A DNA stretch of 64,000 nt from Chitinophagales bacterium (GCA_018401955.1 JAGYJT010000004.1:88994-152993); one strand, 5' to 3'; numbered from the stretch's first letter, positions 51,530 through 62,038 are shown. The notes: generated by a model from the sequence alone, not told the origin. Made by a program: numbers and translations.

Positions 51530-54157
51530 TTATTCAGCCGAAGCTGCATCTGATTTCTTTAACGCTTCGTTGCGGAAGAAAATTACGCCGTCCACTTCAT
51601 CAATTACAACAATCTCCTTAGGGTTAATGTTCCCGGCTAAAAGCATTTTGGCCAAGTCGTTTACCAAACCCTTCTGGATAACCCGTTTCAAAGGCCTTGC
51701 ACCGTACTGCGGGTCGAAACCTTCTTTGGCTAAATAGTCAAGGGCGTGCTCCGTTACTTTGATTTGTACCCCGCGCTCTGCAAGGGTTTTGGTTAAGGCT
51801 TCGGTGTGCATGCGCACAATTTGGCGTATGTTGCCTTTGCCAAGCGGATTAAACATCAAAACCTCGTCCACCCGGTTCAAAAACTCCGGCTTAAGCGTGC
51901 GGCGCAGTTGCTCCATTACCTGTGCTTTGGTAAGGGCCGCCACCTGGGCCATGTTCTCGTCGGTAATACCTTCAAAGTTTTCGGTGATAATCTCCGAGCC
52001 CATGTTGCTGGTCATAATAACGATACAGTTTTTAAAGTTGGCTATGCGGCCTTTGTTGTCCGTCAATCGGCCTTCATCCAATACTTGTAGCAGTATGTTG
52101 AATACGTCCGGGTGGGCCTTTTCAATCTCGTCCAACAGCACCACGCTGTATGGTTTGCGGCGCACGGCCTCAGTCAATTGACCGCCTTCGTCATAGCCCA
52201 CATATCCCGGAGGGGCGCCCACCAAGCGGCTCACGGAGTGGCGCTCTTGGTACTCGCTCATATCAATGCGGGTCATGAGGTTTTCATCGTCAAACAAAAA
52301 CTCCGCCAAGGCACGGGCCAGCTCTGTTTTACCCACCCCAGTTGTCCCCAAGAAAATAAACGAACCGATAGGCTTCCGAGGGTCTTGCAGCCCACTTCGG
52401 CTTCGGCGGATGGCATCTGCCACCGCCTCAATCGCCTCGTCTTGACCCACTACGCGCTCGCGCAATTCGTCCTCTAGGTGCAATAGTTTTTCACGCTCGC
52501 TTTGTAGCATGCGGGTTACTGGTATACCCGTCCACTTGGCTACAATCTGGGCAATGTCTTCAGCATCCACTTCCTCCTTCATCAGGCGCTGGCCACTATC
52601 CATATCGTGCAGTTGCTGCTCCATCTTTTTCAAGGCATCTTCTGCGGTTTTTATCTTGCCATAGCGCAACTCGGCCACTTTACCAAAATCTCCTGCGCGC
52701 TCAGCTTGTTCGGCTTCTAGCTTGTAGTTTTCAACTTGTTGTTTTACGGCCTGTATGCCATCCACTACGTCTTTTTCGGCTTGCCATTTTGCTTTTATCT
52801 CGTTGCGGTCTTCGCTTAGGTTGGCAATCTGTTTGCTTAGTTGTTCCAGCTTGGCATCGTCTTTCTCCCGTTTGATGGCCTCACGTTCAATCTCCAGCTG
52901 CTTAATGCGGCGCTCTAACTCGTCCAATTCCTCGGGCAAACTGTCCATTTCCAAGCGTAGTTTAGCGGCGGCTTCGTCCATTAAGTCGATGGCCTTGTCC
53001 GGCAAAAAGCGGTCGGTAATGTAGCGATGGGAAAGCTCCACAGCGGCCAAAATGGCTTCGTCTTTTATGCGCACTTTGTGGTGCGTTTCATATTTTTCTT
53101 TGATACCTCTCAATATGCTCACGGCATCCTCCACATCGGGCTCATCCACTATCACCTTTTGGAAACGGCGTTCCAATGCTTTATCCTTCTCAAAGTACTT
53201 TTGGTACTCGTTTAGGGTAGTGGCACCCACGGCACGCAGCTCGCCACGGGCCAGGGCGGGCTTTAATATATTAGCCGCGTCCATAGCACCTTCGCCGCCA
53301 CCGGCGCCCACAAGGGTGTGTATCTCGTCAATAAACAAAATGATTTGCCCATTGCTGTCAATCACCTCTTTGGTAACGGCTTTCAAGCGCTCCTCAAACT
53401 CGCCTTTGTACTTGGCACCCGCTATCAGCGAGCCCATATCCAAGGCATAAATCACTTTGCTTTTCAGGTTCTCGGGCACGTCGCCGTTTACAATACGGTG
53501 GGCAATGCCCTCTGCAATAGCGGTTTTACCTACGCCCGGTTCGCCCACTAGCATGGGGTTGTTTTTGGTACGGCGGCTCAATATGTGCAGCACGCGACGT
53601 ATCTCCTCATCGCGGCCAATTACAGGGTCTAGCTTGCCGTTTTGAGCAGCCTTGTTCAGGTTATTGGCATACTTATCCAGTGCATTGTATTTGCTCTCTG
53701 CCGCTTGGTCGGTTACTTTGCTGCCTTTGCGTAGGTCGGCAATGGCGACTTTCAGGCCCTTCTCGTTTACACCAGCATCCTTCATCAGCCCGGCAATGGT
53801 ATCGTTGCCCGCCAAAAGTGCGAGTATGAGGTGCTCTACGCTCACAAAGTCGTCTTTATACTCTTTCATGTACTCTTGCGACTTCATGATGGTGCGGTTG
53901 GCGCCGTTGCTCATATATTGCCCACCCTCGCCGCTCACTTTGGGCAGCTTGGCCAGTTGCTCATCTACCTTGGTGGCAAGCAGGTTGGTGTTTACGTTCA
54001 GTTTCTTAAAAAGGAAACCCACCACGTTTTCGTCCACCAACAGCAGCGACTTCAGCAAGTGAGCGTTCTCAATGCTCTGGTGATTATCGCTAAAAGCCAG
54101 TTGTTGGGCTTTCTGTACGGCCTCTTGGGCCTTTATGGTAAAGTTGTTCAGATTCAT
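51530..54157 (-). CDS. clpB: ATP-dependent chaperone ClpB
   Basis: An 875-residue protein disaggregase that works with DnaK to rescue aggregated proteins. The N domain is at about 1-150 ([20 protein letters not shown]), the first AAA+ domain has Walker [14 protein letters not shown] (about 204-216) and Walker [11 protein letters not shown], the coiled-coil middle domain covers about 400-540 ([20 protein letters not shown]), and the second AAA+ domain has [14 protein letters not shown] (about 604-617) and [14 protein letters not shown]. The length is slightly above the usual 860. It is transcribed alone. No CIRCE or other heat-shock operator is visible upstream. Confidence 0.95.
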   Translation of the reverse strand: MNLNNFTIKAQEAVQKAQQLAFSDNHQSIENAHLLKSLLLVDENVVGFLFKKLNVNTNLLATKVDEQLAKLPKVSGEGGQYMSNGANRTIMKSQEYMKEYKDDFVSVEHLILALLAGNDTIAGLMKDAGVNEKGLKVAIADLRKGSKVTDQAAESKYNALDKYANNLNKAAQNGKLDPVIGRDEEIRRVLHILSRRTKNNPMLVGEPGVGKTAIAEGIAHRIVNGDVPENLKSKVIYALDMGSLIAGAKYKGEFEERLKAVTKEVIDSNGQIILFIDEIHTLVGAGGGEGAMDAANILKPALARGELRAVGATTLNEYQKYFEKDKALERRFQKVIVDEPDVEDAVSILRGIKEKYETHHKVRIKDEAILAAVELSHRYITDRFLPDKAIDLMDEAAAKLRLEMDSLPEELDELERRIKQLEIEREAIKREKDDAKLEQLSKQIANLSEDRNEIKAKWQAEKDVVDGIQAVKQQVENYKLEAEQAERAGDFGKVAELRYGKIKTAEDALKKMEQQLHDMDSGQRLMKEEVDAEDIAQIVAKWTGIPVTRMLQSEREKLLHLEDELRERVVGQDEAIEAVADAIRRSRSGLQDPRKPIGSFIFLGTTGVGKTELARALAEFLFDDENLMTRIDMSEYQERHSVSRLVGAPPGYVGYDEGGQLTEAVRRKPYSVVLLDEIEKAHPDVFNILLQVLDEGRLTDNKGRIANFKNCIVIMTSNMGSEIITENFEGITDENMAQVAALTKAQVMEQLRRTLKPEFLNRVDEVLMFNPLGKGNIRQIVRMHTEALTKTLAERGVQIKVTEHALDYLAKEGFDPQYGARPLKRVIQKGLVNDLAKMLLAGNINPKEIVVIDEVDGVIFFRNEALKKSDAASAE

Positions 54158-54729
54158 GTTTTTGGTTGATTGGTTATTGGTTACTGGTTATTGCTTGCCT
54201 CGCCTCAGGCGATGGTGCAACAACTCGTAACCTATTTGTTTCTGAAAACTACTACTCAAAACCCGTACCGAGGCAAATAAACACATGATTTATGTCAATA
54301 TGGCAGATAATTTTAATCTTTTGGACGAGTTGACAGGTTGTGGTGGGTTGGGGTGGACGTTTTGGCGGGGGTAATTTGAAAATTAGGAAATGTGGGAATT
54401 TGGAAATGATGGTGCGGAAGCCCGCGTGTCAGCCTGAGCCTGTCGAAGGGTGCGCGGGATTGCTAGGCATTTCGAAGCTTTTCGCGGAGAAGTGCAACGT
54501 GCGGGTAAAGAAGGCGGGAATTTATTAGAAAGGTAATCGTAGTTGGAAAGCTGTGCCCGTTATTAGCTTTAAACATGTTTTGTGGACCAGTAAATACTGG
54601 TTAAAATAAAGAGTTACCAGCGGAAGCTGGTGCCAGATAGGGGGGGTAATTTCTGCATAACTGCAACGGGAAAGTGTATTTTTCTCTGTTTTATGTTAAT
54701 TTGTAGCGTACAAAAATAAGCAATGCAAA
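54158..54729. repeat. Intergenic stretch before the DUF4375-MORN gene with several repeats
   Basis: 572 bases without a gene. It holds TTGGTTGATTGGTTATTGG units at 54161-54195, an element CCCGCG...CGCGGG (54421-54458) around CCTGAGCCTGTCGAAGGG, and two palindromes ACCAGTAAATACTGGT (54586-54601) and ACCAGCGGAAGCTGGT (54616-54631). The last part should hold the promoters. No non-coding RNA is evident. Confidence 0.6.
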
Positions 54730-56400
54730 ATGGGCTTTTTTGATTTATTCAAATCAGGGAACGATGTAAATCCTTTCAGCGAGTTTGATGCCAGCAACCA
54801 ATTTTTGCCAAAAATCGATTTGGCAGACTTTTTTAGGGCAGATGGTTCCGACCTCTGTTGGTTAGTGCTTTCGCCAGTAAACAATATCATCAATCCCGAG
54901 GATGAAGTGGCAACTACCCGAAGGTTATCACCTGGGCAAAAGGCCTTACATTTTTTCTGGTATCTTGATGCGCAGGTAACCAATGGCGGTTTTGTACAGT
55001 TTTATTTCAATGGATATGGCAAGTATGTACCTGCTATAATTGATGGATTGAGATACATTGGCGATACAAAAATGGCAGAACTGGTGGCTGGTGCCCATAA
55101 AATCTATAAAAACAAGAAGCACCTGTTTGATAACCAAGATGAGTTGTTTGGTGGTGATTTGTATGACCAATTGGATGAGTTGGGTGATATGGACAGCCTA
55201 TACTATGACCATAATGGAAGCACCATGGATAAGCTTGCAAGTTTTATTAAATCTCATTCCGATGAGTTTTGCTTAGATGGAGATGGGAATAGGATAAACC
55301 CGAAGCATACAGGTCAATTGTTGATTAAGCATGATAACGGGAATGTAAGTGCTGCGTTTAACTTGGAAAATGGAGTATTACATGGTGAGTTTTTGATTTA
55401 CTACAAAAACGGAAAACTTAAAGAGAAAGTTTATTATCAAAATGGCGATAGGGTCAATATTAATGAAATGTATGATGATAGTGGTAGGTTAAGAGTGCGA
55501 GAGACTATCAACCCTTCGGCTAACCAAAAGATAAAGGAAAAGTTTGCACCAAACGGTACTCGAATTAATGAGGATTATTATGATTTGGATGACGTGAGGC
55601 GTGGATATAGCAGGGAGTGGTTTGATAATGGGGTGCTGAAAGACGAATCGTTTTTTATTGACCAGTATAATAGGAATGGAAAGCTGGTGAGATTCTTTAG
55701 AAATGGACAGCAATATGTCGATTCTGAATTTGTTAATGGGGAGTGGTTGATTTATGGTGTGTGGGATGAGGATGGAACGCAAACCTTGAAAAATGGAACA
55801 GGCTTGCACAAGTTAGGGTATGACAACACTGTTTACTTACGGGAATATGTTGATCACAAGTTGCACGGGCTTAGTAAAACCCTAAAGAATGAATTGCTCT
55901 CCTCAGAAAAATCATACTTGTTTGGGAAGGAACATGGCTTTAGCATAGACTACTATCCCAATGGTAGGGTTAAAAAGAAGACTTTGTATGAGGAAGGGAA
56001 GAAACTCAAAGAAGAAGAATTTAGGATGTACGATAAACCTAAAGTAGCCCTAGAGATTACCTTTGAGCAAAGCCCCTATTTAGCACAAATGGGCATTAAG
56101 CAGCCCGAAAAATATCCTGTGGCGCTAAATACCGAAGAGGTTGTCGCATTGTATGAGTTTCCAGCTGGTCTTTTTGAAGGATATCCAGATGATTACAGAA
56201 TGACCTACAACTATTCCATTACAGTTGCTGAGAATGGCGATATTATTGAAGTAGATGCGCGAAGCATGTCAAATGCCAGAGTTAAGGACAAGGTAGATGA
56301 GCTTGCAGCCAAGCTAAACTTTTCGCCTGCTATTGAAAATGGGCAACCTGTTGAAGCAAAGCTTTCGTGTCAATTTGTTTTTACATTGGTAGCGGGATAG
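54730..56400 (+). CDS. DUF4375 protein with MORN-like (YwqK) repeats and TonB-like C-terminus
   Basis: A 556-residue protein. The N-terminus (about 70-180) has ALHFFWYLDAQVTNGGFVQF, the DUF4375/DMP19 signature. From about 195 to 440 it has YwqK/MORN-variant repeats: GVLHGEFLIYYKNGKLKEKV, then DNGVLKDESFF and KEHGFSIDYYPNGRVKKKTL. The last about 60 residues (LNFSPAIENGQPVEAKLSCQ) resemble the TonB C-terminal domain. There is no signal peptide or membrane helix. The YwqK repeats are sometimes antitoxin-like or toxin-immunity components, but here the order of domains points to a multi-domain protein of unknown function. It stands alone. Confidence 0.75.
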   Translation: MGFFDLFKSGNDVNPFSEFDASNQFLPKIDLADFFRADGSDLCWLVLSPVNNIINPEDEVATTRRLSPGQKALHFFWYLDAQVTNGGFVQFYFNGYGKYVPAIIDGLRYIGDTKMAELVAGAHKIYKNKKHLFDNQDELFGGDLYDQLDELGDMDSLYYDHNGSTMDKLASFIKSHSDEFCLDGDGNRINPKHTGQLLIKHDNGNVSAAFNLENGVLHGEFLIYYKNGKLKEKVYYQNGDRVNINEMYDDSGRLRVRETINPSANQKIKEKFAPNGTRINEDYYDLDDVRRGYSREWFDNGVLKDESFFIDQYNRNGKLVRFFRNGQQYVDSEFVNGEWLIYGVWDEDGTQTLKNGTGLHKLGYDNTVYLREYVDHKLHGLSKTLKNELLSSEKSYLFGKEHGFSIDYYPNGRVKKKTLYEEGKKLKEEEFRMYDKPKVALEITFEQSPYLAQMGIKQPEKYPVALNTEEVVALYEFPAGLFEGYPDDYRMTYNYSITVAENGDIIEVDARSMSNARVKDKVDELAAKLNFSPAIENGQPVEAKLSCQFVFTLVAG

Positions 56401-56853
56401 TTGGGGCATGCCCTATGCCATCTTAAGCGTCCACGCTTAAGACGTATTGCACAACCAGCCTCTAGGCTGGTAAATACTACGATGTGCGCTGTTAAAAATC
56501 CCAGTTAATAACCCCGCTTACTCTGGGCGGCAGAATGTTTACATGGTTGCGCACGCTGTTGAGGGTTTTGGTAAGTTGTTGCAGCCATACCTAATGTGCC
56601 TATTGTGCATTATATATGCCGACCGGTTGCCCAATAAGTATAGCTTTTACCCCTGTTATTACCCAGATTTTTGCACTTTTCATCAGGTATTGCACGTTGG
56701 TTTTGGGGCATAACCAATGGGGGCGCTAGTATTGGTTGTTTTTGTTTGATTTTCAATGGGTTATTTAATTGTGGGCACTTGGTTTGCCGTGTAGGGGTAA
56801 TTGAGGGTTGGTTTTGCCAATCCAATATCATTTTATCCATCAAACCTTTTATT
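56401..56853. other. 453-base stretch with short palindromes, no gene supported
   Basis: Perfect palindromes CTTAAGCGTCCACGCTTAAG (56422-56441) and ACCAGCCTCTAGGCTGGT (56454-56471) lie after the previous stop. The frame of the next gene is open upstream to 56671, but the first 61 codons do not form a signal peptide and contain no family features. The stretch should also hold the promoter of the barrel gene. Confidence 0.5.
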
Positions 56854-57489
56854 ATGAATAGATTTTACTCAATACTGGGCCTAATGTTGGCCTTTTCTGT
56901 AGTTGCCGTACCTGCTATGGCCCAATCGCAGGCTTCTATAGGTCTTAAAGCTGGCTTCACTGCTGCCAATCTTCGTGGCGACGATGCTGGTAACTTAAAC
57001 TGGCGCAACGGTTTTGTTGGCGGCCTGTTTGTGCATATACCGGTGGCATCATTGTTTGCCATACAGCCCGAAGCATTGTTTCGCCAACGGGGCGCTTACA
57101 ACAGCTTTGAGTTTTCCAACATCGAGCAGCGCATCAACCTTACTTATATTGATATACCGGTGCTGTTTAAACTTAGGGTGCCCATTGCCGATATAGTTTA
57201 TCCGCACATTTACGCCGGTCCGCAAGGTAGTTTTAGCCTTAAAGGTGAGTATGAGGTTGATTTGTACAATGGTGCAACCTTCTCTGACCAGATTGATGTA
57301 CGCAAGTTTGATTTTGGCGGCGTGTTTGGTTTTGGCGTAGATGTGGTTACCGATAAACTCTTTTTTACCGCCGATTTTAGATACGGCATCGGCGCCCTTA
57401 AAATCGATAAATCTGACAATGGCCTAGATTTGAAGAACAAAGACCTCTCTATAATGGTAGGTATTGGCGTTAATATTGGGCAAGATTAA
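56854..57489 (+). CDS. Outer-membrane beta-barrel porin-like protein (PorT/OmpW-type)
   Basis: A 211-residue outer-membrane protein. A signal peptide (MNRFYSILGLMLAFSVVAVP, cleavage after AMAQ) is followed by eight or so amphipathic strands: SIGLKAGFTAANLRGDD, WRNGFVGGLFVHIPV, ALFRQRGAYNSFEF, NLTYIDIPVLFKLRVP, and a final SIMVGIGVNIGQD. This is the Bacteroidota porin-family (PF13568) pattern. The start at 56854 keeps the signal peptide. It has a terminator after it and is transcribed alone. Confidence 0.85.
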   Translation: MNRFYSILGLMLAFSVVAVPAMAQSQASIGLKAGFTAANLRGDDAGNLNWRNGFVGGLFVHIPVASLFAIQPEALFRQRGAYNSFEFSNIEQRINLTYIDIPVLFKLRVPIADIVYPHIYAGPQGSFSLKGEYEVDLYNGATFSDQIDVRKFDFGGVFGFGVDVVTDKLFFTADFRYGIGALKIDKSDNGLDLKNKDLSIMVGIGVNIGQD

Positions 57490-57510
57490 CATCTTGTAGT
57501 GCTCAATATA

Positions 57511-57555
57511 CAAAACCGGCTTCTTGCTAACGCAGTGGGCCGGTTTTGTATTTCT
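57511..57555 (+). terminator. Intrinsic terminator of the barrel gene
   Basis: The stem CAAAACCGGC / GCCGGTTTTG with a 20-base loop is followed by TATTTCTTT. The T-tract is interrupted, but the stem is strong. Confidence 0.75.
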
Positions 57556-57630
57556 TTGACGGTTGTAAGGCGTGAATAACGAAAAGAAACCCTTAGTTTT
57601 AGGTGCATACTAAATGAATAAGCCTAAAAA

Positions 57631-58224
57631 ATGAGCGGTACGGATAACCATTTACAAACTGCCATTGAGTACATCTCTAAGTACATTGGCAATGTGCAGG
57701 AGGAAGAGCTTGAATTGCTGTTGCCATTAGTACGTTTCGCTAATTACCAAAAGGGAGACCTTATTTATAAGTATGGGGAAATACCCAAATCGGCCAGTTT
57801 TATTATCACGGGTGCGGTTCGTTCATACTACTTTGATGAGGATGGTAAGGAGAATACGGTAGGGTTTCACTTCGAAAACGAACCTGCTTTTCCTTACGGT
57901 AGCTTTGTGGAGCTAGTGCCCGCAGCTACTTCATTTGTTGCAATGGAACCAGTAGCAGTGGTTTGGATAAGCAGGCACGACTTCTATCATTTTTTAGAAA
58001 CCTTTCCTAGGTTTGAAATTGGAATAGCTAAGGTGCTAAGCGAATACTTGATAAAAGGAGGTCAGCACTTAAAACTGATGCGCATTGATTCGTCAAGAGA
58101 GCGATACAAAAAGCTGTTGGAGCTTCAACCTGAAATTGTAACCAGGGTTCCATTAACCTATATTGCCTCTTACTTAGGGATGGCATTGGAGACTTTAAGT
58201 AGGGTTCGGGCGGGTAAGTTGTAA
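57631..58224 (+). CDS. Crp/Fnr-family transcriptional regulator
   Basis: A 197-residue regulator. The cyclic-nucleotide-binding-like domain covers about 20-125 (FANYQKGDLIYKYGEIPKSA, later FPYGSFVELVPAATSFVAM), and the C-terminal helix-turn-helix is PLTYIASYLGMALETLSRVR, a short form usual in Bacteroidota. No Fe-S cysteines of the Fnr type are present. The gene precedes the fatty acid hydroxylase gene by 77 bases in the same orientation and might control it, but that is an inference from position. Confidence 0.88.
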   Translation: MSGTDNHLQTAIEYISKYIGNVQEEELELLLPLVRFANYQKGDLIYKYGEIPKSASFIITGAVRSYYFDEDGKENTVGFHFENEPAFPYGSFVELVPAATSFVAMEPVAVVWISRHDFYHFLETFPRFEIGIAKVLSEYLIKGGQHLKLMRIDSSRERYKKLLELQPEIVTRVPLTYIASYLGMALETLSRVRAGKL

Positions 58225-58301
58225 GGTATTGCATAATTTGACTTGCGTCAAACTCCTTTTCTTTTTGTGTTCTTATCTTGCGAACAACTAATAGTAATGT
58301 T

Positions 58302-59102
58302 ATGGATACCCAGTTGTTTGAAAAGTTTGCGTTTGAAATTTTCCGTGTAGCCAAAGACTACTTCATTTTTGCGAGTGCTACCTTCTTCTTGTTTTATGTT
58401 GTTTTAAGGAAGCCACTGTGGTTTAGAAAGATTCAGCAGAAAATGCCCTCGTATAAAGACTACCGCAGGGATGTTTTTTACTCCCTTATTTCCATAACCA
58501 TATCAGCCATAACCATTGTGCTTACTTTTTACATTGGTAGCAAGTACAACAACGTTTACCATAATATTAATGAGCACAGCATCGCTTATTATTTGTTTAC
58601 GTTTGTGTGGATGTTCTTTTTGCACGATACCTATTTTTATTGGATGCACCGGGCCATGCACCATCCCTTACTATTTAAGCATGTTCATCTTATCCATCAT
58701 AAATCAACCAACCCATCACCTTGGACTGCCTATGCTTTTCATCCGCTTGAGGCCATTTCTGAAGCGTTTATATTGCCATTGATTGCATTTACCTTGCCTG
58801 TTCACACGTCAGCAGTCATTTTCTTTTTTGTTTTTCAGATTAGCTACAACGTTTATGGTCATTTAGGGTTCGAGATTCTTCCCAAAGGCTTTCATAAAAC
58901 CTGGATAGGTAGATTAATGAATACTTCAACGGCTCACAATATCCACCATCATAAGTTTAAAGGAAACTACGGTCTGTACTCCCTTATTTGGGATAGATTG
59001 ATGGGCACGGTAAGAGAGGATTATGATGCCACTTATGAGAAGGTGACCACAAGGACCAAAAGTGAGGCAGGTCAAAGTGAATTATCGACTGCCCAACGTT
59101 AG
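58302..59102 (+). CDS. Sterol desaturase / fatty acid hydroxylase family protein
   Basis: A 266-residue membrane di-iron enzyme. It has four membrane helices (about 16-32, 60-80, 91-107, 160-190) and the three histidine clusters HDTYFYWMHRAMHH (about 109-122), HLIHHKS (about 130-136) and HNIHHHK (about 212-218), which bind two irons and oxidise a lipid substrate. The nature of the lipid is unknown. The start is the ATG at 58302 rather than the TTG at 58278. It lies 75 bases before the SOUL gene on the same strand. Confidence 0.9.
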   Translation: MDTQLFEKFAFEIFRVAKDYFIFASATFFLFYVVLRKPLWFRKIQQKMPSYKDYRRDVFYSLISITISAITIVLTFYIGSKYNNVYHNINEHSIAYYLFTFVWMFFLHDTYFYWMHRAMHHPLLFKHVHLIHHKSTNPSPWTAYAFHPLEAISEAFILPLIAFTLPVHTSAVIFFFVFQISYNVYGHLGFEILPKGFHKTWIGRLMNTSTAHNIHHHKFKGNYGLYSLIWDRLMGTVREDYDATYEKVTTRTKSEAGQSELSTAQR

Positions 59103-59177
59103 GAGCGTAAACATATAGTATGGTGGTGCGTTTATAGTGTAGCAATCAATACTGCAACAGTATAAAGAATTAAACCC

Positions 59178-59795
59178 ATGAAAATATTGTTCATCATACT
59201 AGGTGTCATTTTGGCGCTGTTTATTGCGTTTCAAATCTATATCAGCATGTCCATCTTCAAAACGGAAACTCAAGTTTACAAGGTTATTAGGGAAGAAAAG
59301 CAGTTTGAGATTCGATATTATCCTGCTGCTACTATGGCCATGATAAGTTCAGATATAAAATCTTACAGCGATTTAGGCTCTTCAGGTTTTGGTAAGTTGG
59401 CTAAGTATATTTTTGGTGGCAACAGCGAAAAGAAACAAATAGCCATGACGGCCCCAGTGCACATGGAGGTAGGCGATACGGTGTCTACAATGGCATTTGT
59501 AATGCCTGCTGAATACAATATGGATAACCTTCCCAAGCCAAACAATGCCGAAGTGTCGCTCAAAACCTCTGAGCCTGAGTATGTTGCGGTTATTCGGTTC
59601 GGAGGTTTTTCATCTGCTTCAAAAATTGAAAAGCATAGGGCGATATTGGAGAAAGCTTTGCAAGCAAAAGGGTTATCGTACCATGGTAACTTTCGCTTTT
59701 TAGGTTACAACCCTCCCTTTCAGCTGTTTGGCAGAAGAAATGAAGTAATAGTAGCGCTAGATGCTATTGAGTTTGAAGGACTTGAGCAGCAATAA
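59178..59795 (+). CDS. SOUL haem-binding family protein
   Basis: A 205-residue protein with an N-terminal membrane helix (about 2-20) and a SOUL domain: ETQVYKVIREEKQFEIRYYP (about 32-51), KKQIAMTAPVHMEVGD (about 90-105), TMAFVMPAEYNMDNLPKP (about 108-125) and NPPFQLFGRRNEV near the end. The SOUL family binds haem or other tetrapyrroles; the haem ligand is not conserved in all members. It follows the fatty acid hydroxylase gene and is convergent with the esterase gene. Confidence 0.88.
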   Translation: MKILFIILGVILALFIAFQIYISMSIFKTETQVYKVIREEKQFEIRYYPAATMAMISSDIKSYSDLGSSGFGKLAKYIFGGNSEKKQIAMTAPVHMEVGDTVSTMAFVMPAEYNMDNLPKPNNAEVSLKTSEPEYVAVIRFGGFSSASKIEKHRAILEKALQAKGLSYHGNFRFLGYNPPFQLFGRRNEVIVALDAIEFEGLEQQ

Positions 59796-59835
59796 TTAGA
59801 GAGTATACCCAACAAAACGTATTGCGGTGCAAGTT

Positions 59836-61017
59836 TTATTCCACCATTAAGGTACGGTTGGTTATCATGTATCCGGTGTTATCATCGCTTATCTGCAATA
59901 TATACATACCAGGGGCAGCGGTTAGGTTCAAGCTTGTAGCACCCGACTTTATTCCGTGCCTATCAACCAAAAGGGCGCCTGATAAATCATAAATTTTTAA
60001 GGTGAAAGATTGGATATGAGCCACTGAAACATTTAGCTTGCCGTGGGTAGGATTTGGATACACTGAAACCAGGGCATCGTTATAAGATGTTCTGCTAGCA
60101 AGCGTTTCGGAGTCAATAGAGGTCATGGTGCTATCAGTAATATTAGTTGGCAAGCGGTGCCTACTAAAAAACTGCCACATTACTGCTGCGGCACTTACAT
60201 CGTTGCGGGGCGCTACTGCAAAGTCGTGGTTGAAGTTGTTTACCAAGTATAGTTCCACTTCGGTGCTGTCTTTACATCCATTATATACCCATCTATCCAC
60301 GGTAATGCTCGCGCCATCAGTGCCTACATCAGGCAACCTGGTTGAGTCAATAGTACCTGTGCATGAATCTATTGAAACCCAATGATTGATTACATCCTGT
60401 GCCGAAACGAACTGCAAAAAACCGTTAAAATTGCCGCCTTGATGATTGATGACCGCATCGTTGGTGCCATGAAAATGGATAACCGGTACTTTGCGGCCGG
60501 GGTTGCAGGCAGCTAGGGTTGCGCTCGATGCCGTGCCCGAGTGTGCTCCTATGGCGGCTATCCGATTACTTAACTCGCAGCCCAAAATGTGCGACATAAA
60601 ACCACCCATTGAAAACCCTGTGGTATATATACGATTGCTATCAATGAGGTACTGGCTTTGCAGGGTGTCAATTAAATCGGAAATAAACTGCACATCGCTT
60701 TTGTTGCCATCAAACGCAGTACCAATACGCCAGCCCGAAGCGAAGCCAAATACATTGTCGCCTTGTGGATATACTGCAATAAAGTTGGCCGTGTCGCTCA
60801 CTGGGCTAAACCCGTAATTGGCAGCAAAACTCATATCGGCGCTGAAACCATGCATGGCAATTACCAAGGGTACTGGTTGAGTAGGTGGCATGTTTTGGGG
60901 CAGGTGCACCCTGTAATAACGTTCGCCACCCTGGTTCACGATGGTATCAATGATGTCCTGGGCGTTGGCCAAAATACCGTTAACGAGGAGTAGCAGGATG
61001 ATGGTGATTTTTTTCAT
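59836..61017 (-). CDS. Secreted esterase (PHB depolymerase/feruloyl-esterase-like) with T9SS type A domain
   Basis: A 393-residue secreted alpha/beta-hydrolase. The signal peptide (about 1-20, ANAQ) is followed by PLVIAMHGFSADMSF (oxyanion region), then the nucleophile in YTTGFSMGGFMSH (Ser136), and an Asp/His pair in the later part (VIHFHGTNDAVINHQGG, HDFAVAP). This is the LpqC / PHB depolymerase pattern, also shared by feruloyl esterases. The end from VSVYPNPTHGKLNV is the T9SS type A domain. The substrate is likely a polymeric ester but is not known. Confidence 0.85.
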   Translation of the reverse strand: MKKITIILLLLVNGILANAQDIIDTIVNQGGERYYRVHLPQNMPPTQPVPLVIAMHGFSADMSFAANYGFSPVSDTANFIAVYPQGDNVFGFASGWRIGTAFDGNKSDVQFISDLIDTLQSQYLIDSNRIYTTGFSMGGFMSHILGCELSNRIAAIGAHSGTASSATLAACNPGRKVPVIHFHGTNDAVINHQGGNFNGFLQFVSAQDVINHWVSIDSCTGTIDSTRLPDVGTDGASITVDRWVYNGCKDSTEVELYLVNNFNHDFAVAPRNDVSAAAVMWQFFSRHRLPTNITDSTMTSIDSETLASRTSYNDALVSVYPNPTHGKLNVSVAHIQSFTLKIYDLSGALLVDRHGIKSGATSLNLTAAPGMYILQISDDNTGYMITNRTLMVE

Positions 61018-61343
61018 TTATAAAAAGCTAGTTTAAATGGTCTGTACTGAGACAATTAAAATTGATATATTGTTGCAAATGCACATTGTTTTGCCAGCCA
61101 GTATACCAGCTAAGTTAATGATAACGAGGCACTAGGTATTATAAGGAAAGGTTAATTCTTATGCAAGCTGGTTTTGCCTTATGCCTTTTAGGTATTGGAG
61201 GTGTTAGCTCAAATCTGTTGATAGGACTTTGTTAAGCTATCATTTAATGATACACAGCTAAAGGCTTTTGATGCCATTGGCAGCCCAATTGAATTTTAAA
61301 TGATTAATATTGCCACAAAAAACACGGGCAATCATACGTAATT
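61018..61343. other. 326-base AT-rich stretch between divergent genes
   Basis: No gene, repeat of the known families, or terminator can be supported. It lies between the starts of the esterase and TVP38-type genes and should hold both promoters; no exact TTG-N17-23-TAnnTTTG match is visible. Confidence 0.4.
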
Positions 61344-61916
61344 ATGAAAAAAGCTACGGTAATAAGGTTGGCAATACTTGGTGTACTGATGGTAACTTTG
61401 GCACTACTGGCTAAGTTTACTTTTTTGGGCGATTACCTTAACTATAGGTTTTTAAGCGAGACTTTGTTGGGTGCTGGAGCATTGGGCGTCGTTATCTTTT
61501 TGGCGGCTTACGTTGGTGGTGCGCTTATGAATTTACCGGCCATGCTTTTTACTGCAACGGCTATGCTGGTTTATGGCATTCCTATGGGTTTCCCGATTGC
61601 GTTTTTAGGGTCTTTTATAGCTTCTTATGTGCACTTTCAGGTGGTGCGCTCTATCGGCGGGCAGGCTTTGTCGGAGGTAAAAATACCGTTAATGCAGAAA
61701 ATCATGGCTCGGTTCGATAGCCATCCAATGGGTACGGTAGTGCTGCTAAGGGCGTTGTTTTTTGTGTCCCCACCGGTAAATTATCTCTTGGCGCTATCCA
61801 ATGTGCGCAACCGCGATTTGGTTTTGGGTACTTTGGTGGGTATTTTCCCACAAATAGTTTTCCATTCCACGCTTATATACTTTACTAGGGAGTGGGTTTT
61901 GAAGGCGATACAGTAA
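61344..61916 (+). CDS. TVP38/TMEM64-family membrane protein (VTT domain)
   Basis: A 190-residue inner-membrane protein of the VTT/DedA-like group. It has about five helices; the core has GALMNLPAMLFTATAMLVYG (about 61-80), MGFPIAFLGSFIASYVHFQV (about 81-100) and LLRALFFVSPPVNYLLALS (about 134-152). Members of this superfamily move lipids across the membrane or are scramblases; the bacterial substrate is unclear. It lies alone, before a repeat block and convergent with the glycosyltransferase gene at 62039. Confidence 0.82.
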   Translation: MKKATVIRLAILGVLMVTLALLAKFTFLGDYLNYRFLSETLLGAGALGVVIFLAAYVGGALMNLPAMLFTATAMLVYGIPMGFPIAFLGSFIASYVHFQVVRSIGGQALSEVKIPLMQKIMARFDSHPMGTVVLLRALFFVSPPVNYLLALSNVRNRDLVLGTLVGIFPQIVFHSTLIYFTREWVLKAIQ

Positions 61917-61928
61917 AAAGCCTACATT

Positions 61929-62036
61929 TTCTTTGCGTTCGTTGCGTGTTTTAACTTTGCGTCCTTTGCGGTTACATTTTACATATTGTGTGTTTAACCG
62001 CAACGAGCGCAACGGATTCGCAAAGTTCGCAACGGC
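61929..62036. repeat. Inverted CTTTGCG / GCAACGAGCGC repeats
   Basis: TTTCTTTGCGTTCGTTGCG and CTTTGCGTCCTTTGCGG (61929-61971) are followed by the complementary TTTAACCGCAACGAGCGC and CGCAAAGTTCGCAACGG (61993-62034). The same family occurs at 16914-16950 and 63216-63325. Confidence 0.7.
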
Positions 62037-62038
62037 AG

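Noticed and set aside
56671..56853. An N-terminal extension of the barrel protein
   Set aside because: The upstream codons give no signal peptide and the normal signal peptide begins at 56854.
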